Shown here: in pieces, positions 16,401-22,373 of the stretch
Layout of the letters: each line of letters begins with the position of its first letter
Position numbering within the stretch: the first letter of the stretch is position 1
IMG/VR virus record: IMGVR_UViG_3300014720_000199
Span: 1-22,657 of that record
From: a virus
Length of the DNA: 22,657 nt
Reading direction: 5' to 3' (one strand)
Program-made: the position numbers and the translations under genes
The notes under the pieces: generated by a model
The model's database searches: none
Seen by the model: the letters and a program-made list of their open reading frames with translations, nothing else
Told to the model about the DNA's origin: nothing

Positions 16401-19400
16401 CCGATCTCTTTGAGAAAACCACGATCACGGTTGGCACAGAGACCTACACGGTGTCGTTCCCGGAGAACTTCTCGAGGTCGCTCACGGATGACCTGAGCAC
16501 GTCAGCGTTCGCCTATGGCCCGACCCTGTCCGGGGTGAAGGCCAAGCCGACGCTTGTGATCGGATCCGGGGATGGGCAGATGATGCTCAATTTCCTGTCG
16601 GAGAACGTCAACGGATCGGCGAACCGTGTCGAGCACATCTTCGATGGCCTACATATGCCGACGGATGCGATCGACGAATACTCCCAGCAGATCAACCAGT
16701 CGGTCTTCAAAACCTGGACCGAGAACGCCAATCCTGTACGGGCAGCGTATGAAAGCTTCGCCAAGTTCATGGCCCGTAATCCGATCAAGGCCCTTTTCGG
16801 ATCGGACAACCTGACCCCACAGCAGGAGAACGCTCGTCTCGAGCTAGCCCGGGTGTACCACGACCGGTTCAAGGTCTCCGAGAACGAGATCCCCAGCCTC
16901 GAGGACATGCAGATCTTTGCGGAAAGTCTCCTGGCTGGGATGAAGGACCTGGCGGACAGCACTGATGCACGCAGGCTTACCTATGCCGAGTTCATGCTGT
17001 CGGTGGATCAGATGGCGAGCGGTGAGAACCCCTACGTCAATCCTGGCTCCATCCAGCTGGCTCCTAATGCCGACCCTGAAGTGGTAGCGGATGCGATGAC
17101 CAGCAGGTATCGAGTTCACCTGGCCAAGATCCGCGGGCAGGTACTCAGCCCGCCGGTAACTGCAGCTGTTCAGGTTGTCGGCACTGTGGAGGAAACGGGT
17201 GCGACTGTGATGTCAGTCGACAACCTTCCGTCGATGCTCAAGAACCTCGAGGCCAAACTCTCCCCGACCCAGAAGGAGATGATGCGCCATGTCGGCAAGC
17301 TCCTGAAGGGATCAGGATACCGTCTCGTCTTCGGTTCGACCCGTCAGTTGGATGCCTGGGAGCAGGCCAACAATGCGGATCGTTTCGTTCCTGGTTCCAA
17401 TAGCCAGAACGGCAAGATCGATCCGGTAGCAAAGGTCATCCTGATCTCGAATATGGAAAGCGAGACTGTGATCCATGAGCTGGTTCACGCGGCCACCATT
17501 GACAAGGTGCGGGCATTCTACTCGAACCCGTCTTCTCTTTCGAAAGAGGAGAGGGCGGCGATCGAGCGTATCGAAGGACTGATGGGAGAGTGGTTGACCC
17601 AGGATCCGAACAAGGAGAACAGCAGCGGCTACGAAGCTCGGCGCCTGGCTGAGGCTGAGATCTCTCGTCGGCTCTCGAAAGGGCAGAAAGCCGAAGCGGT
17701 CAACGAGTTCATGGCCTGGGTACTGGGCAATCAGGATCTTGCTGCCCTGGCTCAGAAGACCAAGGTCAAGAACACGGCTTGGCGGATCGTCGGAGATGCT
17801 CTGGCAGCGCTCAAGACCTTGATCTGGGGTGCTCCGAACAAAGGACCCCGTGTCGGGGACTCACTCTTGTCGAACCTCAGGTTCAACACCCGTGTGTTGA
17901 TCAACGGCCCGACTCAGCTGGAAAGTCTGCAGCAGGATGCCAATGCTGTGGCGATGTACCAGTCCAAGGCGTTTGGATCGAATGATCGCTTGTCGACCAT
18001 TCGTCAGCGCCTCAATAGCCGGATCACTTCCTGGCTCGAGGGAGATGGTTCTGCGCTCAGCAAGGTGACGCGCCCGACCCGTACTGTGGCGGATATGAAG
18101 AACCGTGCACTGACTGGGCAGATCACTTCTCAGTTTGCCTTCCACTTCCCCGATCTGAAGTCGATGCAGGCTGCCAGCACGTTCGCCTCGATCCAGCGAG
18201 CTCTGATGACTGAGATCGAGCTCAATCCAAATGCGTTGTCGCGTATGGAGGATCTGTACGCCCATGTCGTCGGGCAGCTGAAATACACCGACTTCATGGA
18301 CGATGCGGACCAGGTGCCTCCTGATCCGAATGATGAAAAGCAGGCCCGTGACAAGCTCGATCTGGTACTTGGCAAGTTCGGGACCACGATCGATGCCTTT
18401 GGCCGGTCATCCCTGATGTCGTCATTTCTGGCCCTGTCCATGACCAGCGAGGAATTCCGCGGTATCCTGTCGAAATTCGACAAGCCGAAGTGGGACAAGA
18501 GCAGCTCGAGCGGGCTGGATGGTCTTGTCGAGAACGTCGCAATGGCCTCGGTGGATCGTCTCTCCATCCTTCTGTCTGGTGAGAAGGGTAGGGGCGCCAA
18601 CGTTCAGGAGGCCCTGGATCGTCTGATGCTCTCCATGATCGAGAACGTTGGCGACCAGAGGACCTATATCGAGCGGTTTGGAGAAAGCCAGCTCGACAAG
18701 GTTGAAGCGTATCTCTCGAACCAGCTGCAGGAAACCAGTGCTGCTGTTGCGGAGAAATCCGCAGAGGTGGTTCGCAACACGAAGAACCGGGCAGTGAAGG
18801 TCGGAGCCACGTTTGTTGGTGCGGTGGCAACCGCCATCAATGAGCAGAAGTCCACCGAGGCAGCTTTGGGTTTGATCTCCCAGCTCAACAAGATCGACGG
18901 ATGGAACCCGATCAAGGAGCTCATTGCGGATCTCGTTGGGCGAACCAGGGAGAATGCCCCGATCTTCGATATGATCTCCAAGGTCAGGGCTACCGTACAG
19001 CAGGTCCGACAGCAGTTCCGGGATGAACTCCCCTTGAAGCTGAACAGTGCCTTCACCAAAGCGGTGAGCGCTGAGCAGTGGTCTGCGATGTACAGGGCCT
19101 TGGGCAAGACCGATCTGGCTGCGATCAGTCGGGTCTATGGTCTTGATGGGGCCCTGAAGATGCTGACGGATAGCACCTCCCGTACCGCGGAGATCCGTAA
19201 GCTCGAGAGTTCCTTCGATAAGAGGATCCTCGATAAGGCTCGGCAGCTCGCTCACTTCATGGTGTCTGGGGAGCATGGCTCTGAGCTGCTTCGAAATGCC
19301 TATGCGATCGCAGCGCTATCGGTACCGGGCATCCGCAATATGAACCCGACCCAGGAAATGGTCGATGAAGTAGACCGCCTGGTGACGCTCTATGCGATCA

Positions 19401-21319
19401 ATGAGACCGATGCTGGATCCCTGGCCGCGGTGGCGGAGCTGATCGACAATGGGGAAAAGCCTGGTGTCGAGTTTGTCACCAGCTACCTGATGGGCCAACG
19501 CACCGATGAGATGGCCAAGACCCAGATGACATCGTGGGCTCGGGTCAACCATTACAAGGGACATCTGCCGGCGGAGGCGCAGAACGAAGGATCTCTCGTC
19601 ATCGTGTCAGATGGAGAGCATGCCCAGATGGTCAGCCGCGGATACACCCGGGTTGGTGCCTACTCTGGATCCTCGGCTGATCGATCTGTGGGCAAGCGAA
19701 GCTATTACTTCGCACCTGTGTCAGGTCGTGCGGTGTTCAACCAGGGCGTGCTGCAGACGGTACATCAGACGGCTTCTGGCGTGGATCCTGAGACTGGGTT
19801 CACTGTCGGTGAGCCTATGGCTGGGCGGATCGAAGATCCGCAGATGGTGAGGCTGATCCAGAGGATGCTGGTGAACCAGTCCAACACTGACGAAAATCTG
19901 CTGCCGGTATATGATGGCAACGGTAGGGTGGTGGCCTTTGAACGTGCCGCGGATCCCCGCATGCTCTCCAAGCTGGATCGCTCTTCGGACCTGGCTGCGA
20001 TGATCGGTGTCTGGCGTGGTCGTCAGGCTGAGGAGCTGCTGGCCCAGGAAGTGAACCACCAGCTGATCGACAAACTGCACGGTATCTGGGTCGAGGGAAA
20101 AGCAGCTGGCCGTGAACGAGAATTCGTGAACATCGCCAAGCTGGATCCCAAGACTGACGACAAGGTGCTGATCGAAGCAGTGAGCCTTATCCCCGACCAG
20201 GCCCAGGCCTATATCGAGCAAGTCTTCGGGCCTGGAGTGATGATGGTGCGTCGTGACATGCTTCTCGACACATTCGGAGCACGGCAAGCTTCAGTAGGTG
20301 ACCTGTTCACTGGTCAGACGCGGTGGAACCCCAAGATTGCAAACGACATGGAGAAGCTCGCGACAGCTGTCTTCAACAGGGACGCTTTCAAGACCCTGGT
20401 CGGATCTGAGCGAAATATCCAGGAAGTTGTCGCGGGGGTGAAGCAGATGATCGTAGTTCGATCGGTGATCGTTCCTGCGGCCAACATGCTTTCGAACATG
20501 TTCCAGCTGATGAGCCGCGGAGTGCCGGTCAGGGCCATCCTCCATGGGGTAGGCGCCAAGACAACGGAGATAAGCTCCTATGTGAAGCGTCGGCAGCGTG
20601 AGATCGACCTCGAGGCTGATCTACGAGCTGCAGAAGGGCGTAACGACTCAGGTGCTTCCCTCAAGATCTCGAACCAGATCCAGGCGATCCAGGACAGCTA
20701 CAGACGCATGTCGATCTGGCCGTTGATCGAGGCTGGTGAGTTCTCGGCCATCTCGAGTGGTCAGGTTACCGCGGAGGACCTGGCTATATCGGATGGAAAG
20801 TGGAGCACCTTCATCGAGCGCAAGATCAGTGCACTCAGTGAGCCGTTAAGGACGGCTGCCAGGTATGGCTTGGTGACCAGGGACACGGCCCTATTCCAGG
20901 GCCTCGCTCGTGCGGTCCAGTACGGTGATTTCGTCGCCAAGGCGGTACTCTATGATGACCTGACCAGTCGTAAAAAGTCGTCGAAGGAGGGCGCCATTGC
21001 TACCGTGAATGAGGCGTTCGTAAACTACAACCGTCTCGCGGGTCGCAGCCGTCAGTACCTCGAGAGCATTGGTCTGCTCTGGTTCTACAACTACAAGTTG
21101 CGCATCATGAAGGAGGCGGCTTACCTGCTGCGTCATAACCCGCTGAGGGCTTTGCTTGCTGTCTCGGTGCCGTCGTTACCAATGATCGGGGACATCGGTA
21201 CACCAGTGAGCGATAACATCGTCGGGATCCTGAACGATGGGAAGCTCGGCTACTCGATCGGGCCCGGCATGGGTATCGGTAGCTGGCAGCTCAACCCCTG
21301 GATCAACCTGGCTCGTTGA
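10424..21319 (+). CDS. Giant virion RNA polymerase, N4 gp50-like, with metallopeptidase-like module
   Basis: 3631 aa from the ATG at 10424, close to the about 3500 of N4 vRNAP. The family is a single-subunit T7-type RNA polymerase packaged in the head and injected to transcribe early genes. Order of parts: helical N-terminus with Gly/Ala-rich apolar stretches (about 268-512); disordered linker and coiled coil (about 923-1065); polymerase domain (about 1090-2250); zincin-like module (about 2265-2470); helical C-terminal region to 3631. Polymerase motifs: INKLGRPQMDG (TxxGR type, Arg1516), EADGKTNGM (motif A, Asp1675), SRGLTKNPMTITIYGSG (motif B, Arg1783, Lys1787, Tyr1795), HIFDGLHM (motif C, Asp2074). 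Spacings A-B of 112 and B-C of 287 compare with 111 and 281 recalled for N4 mini-vRNAP. Metallopeptidase motif: HELVH 2351-2355 with Glu2428 in NEFMAW. No cysteine found. The start has a weak ribosome site (GAG, 6-base gap) behind a terminator-like hairpin, fitting few copies per virion. Confidence 0.95.
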   Translation: MAEFNLLDPTTWPSVNEPKTGPKFTNAVINGVEDPGLPMPGTVAPGAQAPAQLSADAQLKLDLAQIDTALRNPDALAALSLSEQRGNGLTAGNKLLDDYEALTPVQFQQKYGLDTYRTLVAKGIRSRKFLSTTTPERDLLTHAADAAVSAADGANQALIGLANAGIHVGLSDGPIKDAALDWTANLSEDATNRASRLSSDALNQRTYVDSIRTALDQMDNQALSESDKSNDKNFIDNLASHGREFLRDSGYGAKRLIEDPEMLLNMSEQGVGSLVTGGLVAKTAGAVANAGKVLTPSARQLMDEASSKTAFAPTIGGMEGGGASIQAQQAVMNMPEAELMESPKYRELLQNGFSAHEARLQLAADAGIVAMVPAAAVGVLTGKLVEGIELAPLARTNVGGLLANAGKESLEEGVQSAAGQVASNLGVQVSGANPDQNLGEGAGGSFVQGAAAGAGTTALMQGPGVALDAAGKTAVAAAKASVPLAIGTAQLAGQGLVATTKLAGVALRPLIKVGEQRQEAVAAESTVSPEKMAPAIQDAVVSAPVVADGLRAMAAEVGATGADVESYISDVQKAAQLQEADLAYMPDVVGTQIADAREQLGRVPNKFEALNIAGGVVINPDSSEQDRVAAATFILKSIQENRNLFQEELPKFLQKVPQDRPEFQEFNAYANLLSAIEQTPKVRDAIKWAQEKMQQPDATGPLDPKIVAQTVQLAAVAPQAVNANIADQILNQSGSTTETLTPEQRRILQGARNLKKAGETYAEQLGEADKLDFIDKQIRLDGGSKRHQLSLAQHAQQIAAAQTSGNPERIKASVQKLNRFALSHRNKVAALNRSIKTGDQDVKYRAADAEGKSYMTPKGVGVRVGNAGQERFARTVHAEATAIAEMANNFAQLYPELGLPQVQVPELLLDRALEVNQPQSSQVTEKEGRSDTASKKQEPTTSQATTTRTDGASEQQERPSQDPAPQTTADAGKPAGDNQSTIMGEIEKLNERLYQSDANDLDTRDALKREIEGLKDQLEALSETVSEVSEAVKPVSVEPTRVEPVPEPTLEQAELLLDQESDIGQVPAIETEYPLLVQIQGKNIFHRAFKLPRRQKSRLMRLRTPLEELIEALSSSQGLIDFLGGLERSNALRYDIGSEDRTNLQQLLDIGQLVRAEMRKRLVTVLTGKQKANKDGVAQPSYLERLKNNDPIMLGARFRALGILEKTETSYRYNQQLVEAAIVAGLDWAMNANTRSTPPTREQVAEMLEIQDADEVSETLRKKFEDGISLDTAVRSMAESIMRFWGVDPNKDTDDAYVKGIPEAIAKEVLHSLESVGLVRLDTWTFPEFTKKNFGRVFFDKRPENVDTLVRSLHGVHDALADMAMIEKEVQGYQIGAPIQEVDQTQLHNPMVKLTSQQTQALRATQATPHYPNMPMFDFFMSLGREQFVTLFSGHPYTDGDLKKDHTEVGLNKGHWASVQGLQRSLVMSFDNIGKQMKAVRQHAKGSFNPLDPNSRPIGVEQVPTFYRHHINKLGRPQMDGASNPQSDKAAREVYMPTRSVLNLVQQDGSDFAKFLLTIGQAIGMKTEKANRPGVVKGGRQVIGEAVIQETMTAGGKYRPMVETLKIWLSSRNQKSDTPLPVEAVEELARLQSDKKTKLTFAGIHGLINVARYELARENNQDLSKFESFGYLEADGKTNGMINALMLYGIGEIVPSWLRAIAKGGAFFGREGKTLNDHMVEDPKDLYQEGAEKTDGNVATLGRSIALSNAPAHDLFQAFRRVLAALSVDVSLDPSSGDITISRGLTKNPMTITIYGSGSNGIAGNVADDLIGVLYETLSASMESGTPAGELLYGPGGSQALMADLQSLTSYVARKNDNGEWYTMGNSIPIEGSAADFELTQLQKKNLIGNLNTFLVQPMVSAIEETLMKHVSAVADAAQQATQVQSIILKGMFIDKVTQRLAMKQADPEKYGYRKGDYLSKQEQEDILNNLSAFSPIIETGTQGYFLAGGEKSDLFEKTTITVGTETYTVSFPENFSRSLTDDLSTSAFAYGPTLSGVKAKPTLVIGSGDGQMMLNFLSENVNGSANRVEHIFDGLHMPTDAIDEYSQQINQSVFKTWTENANPVRAAYESFAKFMARNPIKALFGSDNLTPQQENARLELARVYHDRFKVSENEIPSLEDMQIFAESLLAGMKDLADSTDARRLTYAEFMLSVDQMASGENPYVNPGSIQLAPNADPEVVADAMTSRYRVHLAKIRGQVLSPPVTAAVQVVGTVEETGATVMSVDNLPSMLKNLEAKLSPTQKEMMRHVGKLLKGSGYRLVFGSTRQLDAWEQANNADRFVPGSNSQNGKIDPVAKVILISNMESETVIHELVHAATIDKVRAFYSNPSSLSKEERAAIERIEGLMGEWLTQDPNKENSSGYEARRLAEAEISRRLSKGQKAEAVNEFMAWVLGNQDLAALAQKTKVKNTAWRIVGDALAALKTLIWGAPNKGPRVGDSLLSNLRFNTRVLINGPTQLESLQQDANAVAMYQSKAFGSNDRLSTIRQRLNSRITSWLEGDGSALSKVTRPTRTVADMKNRALTGQITSQFAFHFPDLKSMQAASTFASIQRALMTEIELNPNALSRMEDLYAHVVGQLKYTDFMDDADQVPPDPNDEKQARDKLDLVLGKFGTTIDAFGRSSLMSSFLALSMTSEEFRGILSKFDKPKWDKSSSSGLDGLVENVAMASVDRLSILLSGEKGRGANVQEALDRLMLSMIENVGDQRTYIERFGESQLDKVEAYLSNQLQETSAAVAEKSAEVVRNTKNRAVKVGATFVGAVATAINEQKSTEAALGLISQLNKIDGWNPIKELIADLVGRTRENAPIFDMISKVRATVQQVRQQFRDELPLKLNSAFTKAVSAEQWSAMYRALGKTDLAAISRVYGLDGALKMLTDSTSRTAEIRKLESSFDKRILDKARQLAHFMVSGEHGSELLRNAYAIAALSVPGIRNMNPTQEMVDEVDRLVTLYAINETDAGSLAAVAELIDNGEKPGVEFVTSYLMGQRTDEMAKTQMTSWARVNHYKGHLPAEAQNEGSLVIVSDGEHAQMVSRGYTRVGAYSGSSADRSVGKRSYYFAPVSGRAVFNQGVLQTVHQTASGVDPETGFTVGEPMAGRIEDPQMVRLIQRMLVNQSNTDENLLPVYDGNGRVVAFERAADPRMLSKLDRSSDLAAMIGVWRGRQAEELLAQEVNHQLIDKLHGIWVEGKAAGREREFVNIAKLDPKTDDKVLIEAVSLIPDQAQAYIEQVFGPGVMMVRRDMLLDTFGARQASVGDLFTGQTRWNPKIANDMEKLATAVFNRDAFKTLVGSERNIQEVVAGVKQMIVVRSVIVPAANMLSNMFQLMSRGVPVRAILHGVGAKTTEISSYVKRRQREIDLEADLRAAEGRNDSGASLKISNQIQAIQDSYRRMSIWPLIEAGEFSAISSGQVTAEDLAISDGKWSTFIERKISALSEPLRTAARYGLVTRDTALFQGLARAVQYGDFVAKAVLYDDLTSRKKSSKEGAIATVNEAFVNYNRLAGRSRQYLESIGLLWFYNYKLRIMKEAAYLLRHNPLRALLAVSVPSLPMIGDIGTPVSDNIVGILNDGKLGYSIGPGMGIGSWQLNPWINLAR

Positions 21320-21341
21320 CGCTGGGGTCCTCATCAGGCTA

Positions 21342-21371
21342 CACCAGTCCCTATTGCGATGGGGACTGGTG
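21342..21371 (+). promoter_or_regulatory. Strong hairpin overlapping start region of the small membrane protein gene
   Basis: CACCAGTCCC (21342-21351) pairs perfectly with GGGACTGGTG (21362-21371); a T-G and an A-T pair extend it to 12 bp around the loop TTGCGA. No T-run follows, so it is not a typical terminator. It covers GGGGA, the only plausible ribosome site of the gene at 21374, and the upstream ATG at 21359. It may repress translation or protect the 3' end of the giant mRNA. Confidence 0.6.
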
Positions 21372-21373
21372 CT

Positions 21374-21571
21374 ATGTCGATGTTGAAGCAGATCATGACC
21401 GGGGTCTTTATTTTCTTGGCCTTTGGGGTTGTTTTGACACTGGATAAGCCTGATGCAGGTGGCAAAGTAGTCAGCTCCCTGGCCAGGATGTCCCCTATCA
21501 TCCTGATCGTCCTAGTGCTCTATTTGGTGGTGAGCGGGGTCAGGAAGATACTCAAGCGCCTCCAAGGTTAG
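21374..21571 (+). CDS. Small two-helix membrane protein (holin-like shape)
   Basis: 65 aa from the ATG at 21374, with GGGGA 8 bases upstream. ATGs at 21359 (adds five residues, lies in a hairpin loop) and 21380 (two fewer) are alternatives in frame. Two apolar segments, about residues 7-23 (IMTGVFIFLAFGVVLTL) and 41-55 (PIILIVLVLYLVVSG), are joined by a short loop with a DKPDAGGK turn, and a basic tail ends the chain (VRKILKRLQG). This is the shape of class II holins, but also of many unrelated small phage membrane proteins. N4 has a small gene (gp49) in this place, downstream of vRNAP. No lysin gene is adjacent, which weakens the holin idea. Its stop codon overlaps the stop of the opposing minus-strand gene (shared bases 21568-21571). 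Confidence 0.6.
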   Translation: MSMLKQIMTGVFIFLAFGVVLTLDKPDAGGKVVSSLARMSPIILIVLVLYLVVSGVRKILKRLQG

Positions 21572-21584
21572 CCATCGGCTAGCC
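21566..21584. other. Hairpin at the convergent late/early gene junction
   Basis: GGTTAGCC (21566-21573) and GGCTAGCC (21577-21584) form an 8-bp stem with one wobble pair around a 3-base loop (ATC). It spans both overlapping stop codons of the convergent genes. Neither strand has a T-run after it, so it is not a clear intrinsic terminator, but no other terminator candidate separates the two convergent units. Confidence 0.45.
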
Positions 21585-21840
21585 CCAGCACGCAATAACC
21601 CGGCTCGATGCCGAATTGCCCGCCTTGCAGCAGGTACGTGATCCGCTTGCGAAGTTTCACGGCGCTGAACATGCCCGGCTCTGTGATGTAGTAGCGCCCC
21701 TCGTCGTCGTCCCACTTCTCAAGGATGAGGATATCCCCGGTCTGGAACGCGCGATCATTCTTTCGCACCTCGAACGTCTTTCGACCGTCGGCCACGGCAT
21801 CCCAGTACCGCGCCAGAGTCTTCAGCGTGTGTTCACTCAT
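21568..21840 (-). CDS. DUF3850 / ASCH-PUA-like domain protein
   Basis: 90 aa; ATG at 21840 with GGAGG 6 bases upstream. The sequence follows the DUF3850 pattern closely: HTLKTLARYWDAVADGRKTFEVRKNDRAFQ (in pieces: LKTLARYWDAV, GRKTFEVRKNDR), then FQTGDILILEKWD, and ending IEPGYCVLGL. The family is a small beta-barrel related to ASCH and PUA domains, which are RNA- or nucleotide-binding folds; its role in phages is not established to my knowledge. It spans the whole protein, so it looks complete. It is the last gene of a minus-strand group with overlapping starts and stops, and its stop overlaps that of the opposing late gene. Likely part of the early/middle accessory region. Confidence 0.85.
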   Translation of the reverse strand: MSEHTLKTLARYWDAVADGRKTFEVRKNDRAFQTGDILILEKWDDDEGRYYITEPGMFSAVKLRKRITYLLQGGQFGIEPGYCVLGLADG

Positions 21841-21853
21841 CCTTTGCCTCCAG
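21833..21853 (-). repeat. 21-bp translation-coupling repeat, copy A
   Basis: On the minus strand the junction reads CT followed by GGAGGCAAAGGATGAGTGA. It holds a ribosome site, the start ATG (21840-21838) and the stop TGA (21835-21833) of the previous gene, and encodes the end ...LEAKDE. It differs from copy B at 22068-22088 by one base (C for A after GGAGG). Confidence 0.85.
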
Positions 21854-22075
21854 GTCTTCGAGTTCTCCGGGTTTCGGCCACCACAGGGCGAAGGCCCGTC
21901 CAGTCAGCACCCACCATGCCGCGACAACACGGCTACGTGGGCTGTCATATGGAACGCAGACGGCCCGTACTACACGCCCGCTCGGGAGCCCGGCGATGCT
22001 GTTCTTGCTGGGGTAGATGCGCGCAAGGGTGTGAATCCCCCACGGAAGCGGGGTGGTGTTTGCTGTCTCACTCAT
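21833..22075 (-). CDS. Hypothetical 80-aa early-region protein
   Basis: I place the start at the ATG at 22075-22073 (MSETANTTPLPW), 80 aa, because GGAGG lies 6 bases upstream and the start overlaps the previous stop as ATGAGTGA. The open frame extends to an ATG at 22180, but that extra part has no such support and lies inside the upstream gene. The protein has a central Val/Arg-rich part (GRVVRAVCVPYDSPRSR) and a Trp-rich block (AAWWVLTGRAFALWWPKPG). The latter recalls a GRAxAxxWP pattern in small phage proteins of unknown function. One cysteine, no membrane segment. No function can be assigned. It sits in the middle of a tightly packed minus-strand group and probably needs translation of its upstream neighbour. 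Confidence 0.72.
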   Translation of the reverse strand: MSETANTTPLPWGIHTLARIYPSKNSIAGLPSGRVVRAVCVPYDSPRSRVVAAWWVLTGRAFALWWPKPGELEDLEAKDE

Positions 22076-22088
22076 CCTTTTCCTCCAG
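22068..22088 (-). repeat. 21-bp translation-coupling repeat, copy B
   Basis: On the minus strand the junction reads CT followed by GGAGGAAAAGGATGAGTGA. It contains the ribosome site and ATG (22075-22073) of the 80-aa gene and the TGA (22070-22068) of the coiled-coil gene, and encodes ...LEEKDE. It is 20/21 identical to copy A; similarity ends at both edges. Confidence 0.85.
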
Positions 22089-22373
22089 TGCTGCGCGGGC
22101 GCGTTGGATGATAGTATACGCTTCTGCAAGTTCCCGTTTGGCGGCTTCGGCGCGGTTATGCTCATGGATACAGGCGTCATTGGCCGCGTTCTCGCGAATA
22201 CGTGCTTTTGCCGCGTAATCTCGCGCCTCGTCCCGTTCCCGCTCCAGCCGCTCGATGGCTGCGGCGGCTGCGTTCATTGCATCAGTCAAGGCGGGATCGA
22301 AGTGCTCAGGTGAACGGTCTCGCTCGGCAGCTTCTCGCCGTAGCAGTGCTACCAGTTCGGTCATCTCGCTCAT
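22068..22373 (-). CDS. Hypothetical coiled-coil protein, 101 aa
   Basis: ATG at 22373 overlaps the stop of the upstream gene as ATGA; GGGAG lies 8 bases before the start. The protein is almost wholly helical and rich in Ala, Glu and Arg: MSEMTELVALLRREAAERD, a short loop with Pro and His (RSPEHFDPALTDAM), then a long coiled coil (AAAAIERLERERDEARDYAA to RARAALEEKDE). Similar short proteins with 'AADxIExLExE' helices are common in phage early regions and are of unknown function. One cysteine (NDACIHEH) sits near two His residues, but one Cys and two His in a helix is weak ground for a metal site. The C-terminal residues are set by the 21-bp coupling repeat. Confidence 0.75.
   Translation of the reverse strand: MSEMTELVALLRREAAERDRSPEHFDPALTDAMNAAAAAIERLERERDEARDYAAKARIRENAANDACIHEHNRAEAAKRELAEAYTIIQRARAALEEKDE

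Noticed and set aside
21566-21584. N4-type virion polymerase hairpin promoter
   Set aside because: Stem size and 3-base loop look similar, but the loop (ATC, or GAT on the minus strand) lacks the central G expected from the N4 P2-type loop GGA I recall, and transcription would lead only into the opposing late genes.
21833-22088. Tandem duplication of a whole small gene on the minus strand
   Set aside because: Only the 21-bp junctions match; the proteins on either side are unrelated.
22076-22180. 35-residue N-terminal extension of the 80-aa minus-strand protein
   Set aside because: The extension overlaps the upstream gene for its full length and lacks a ribosome site, whereas the internal ATG has an ideal one and an overlap pattern shared with the next gene.
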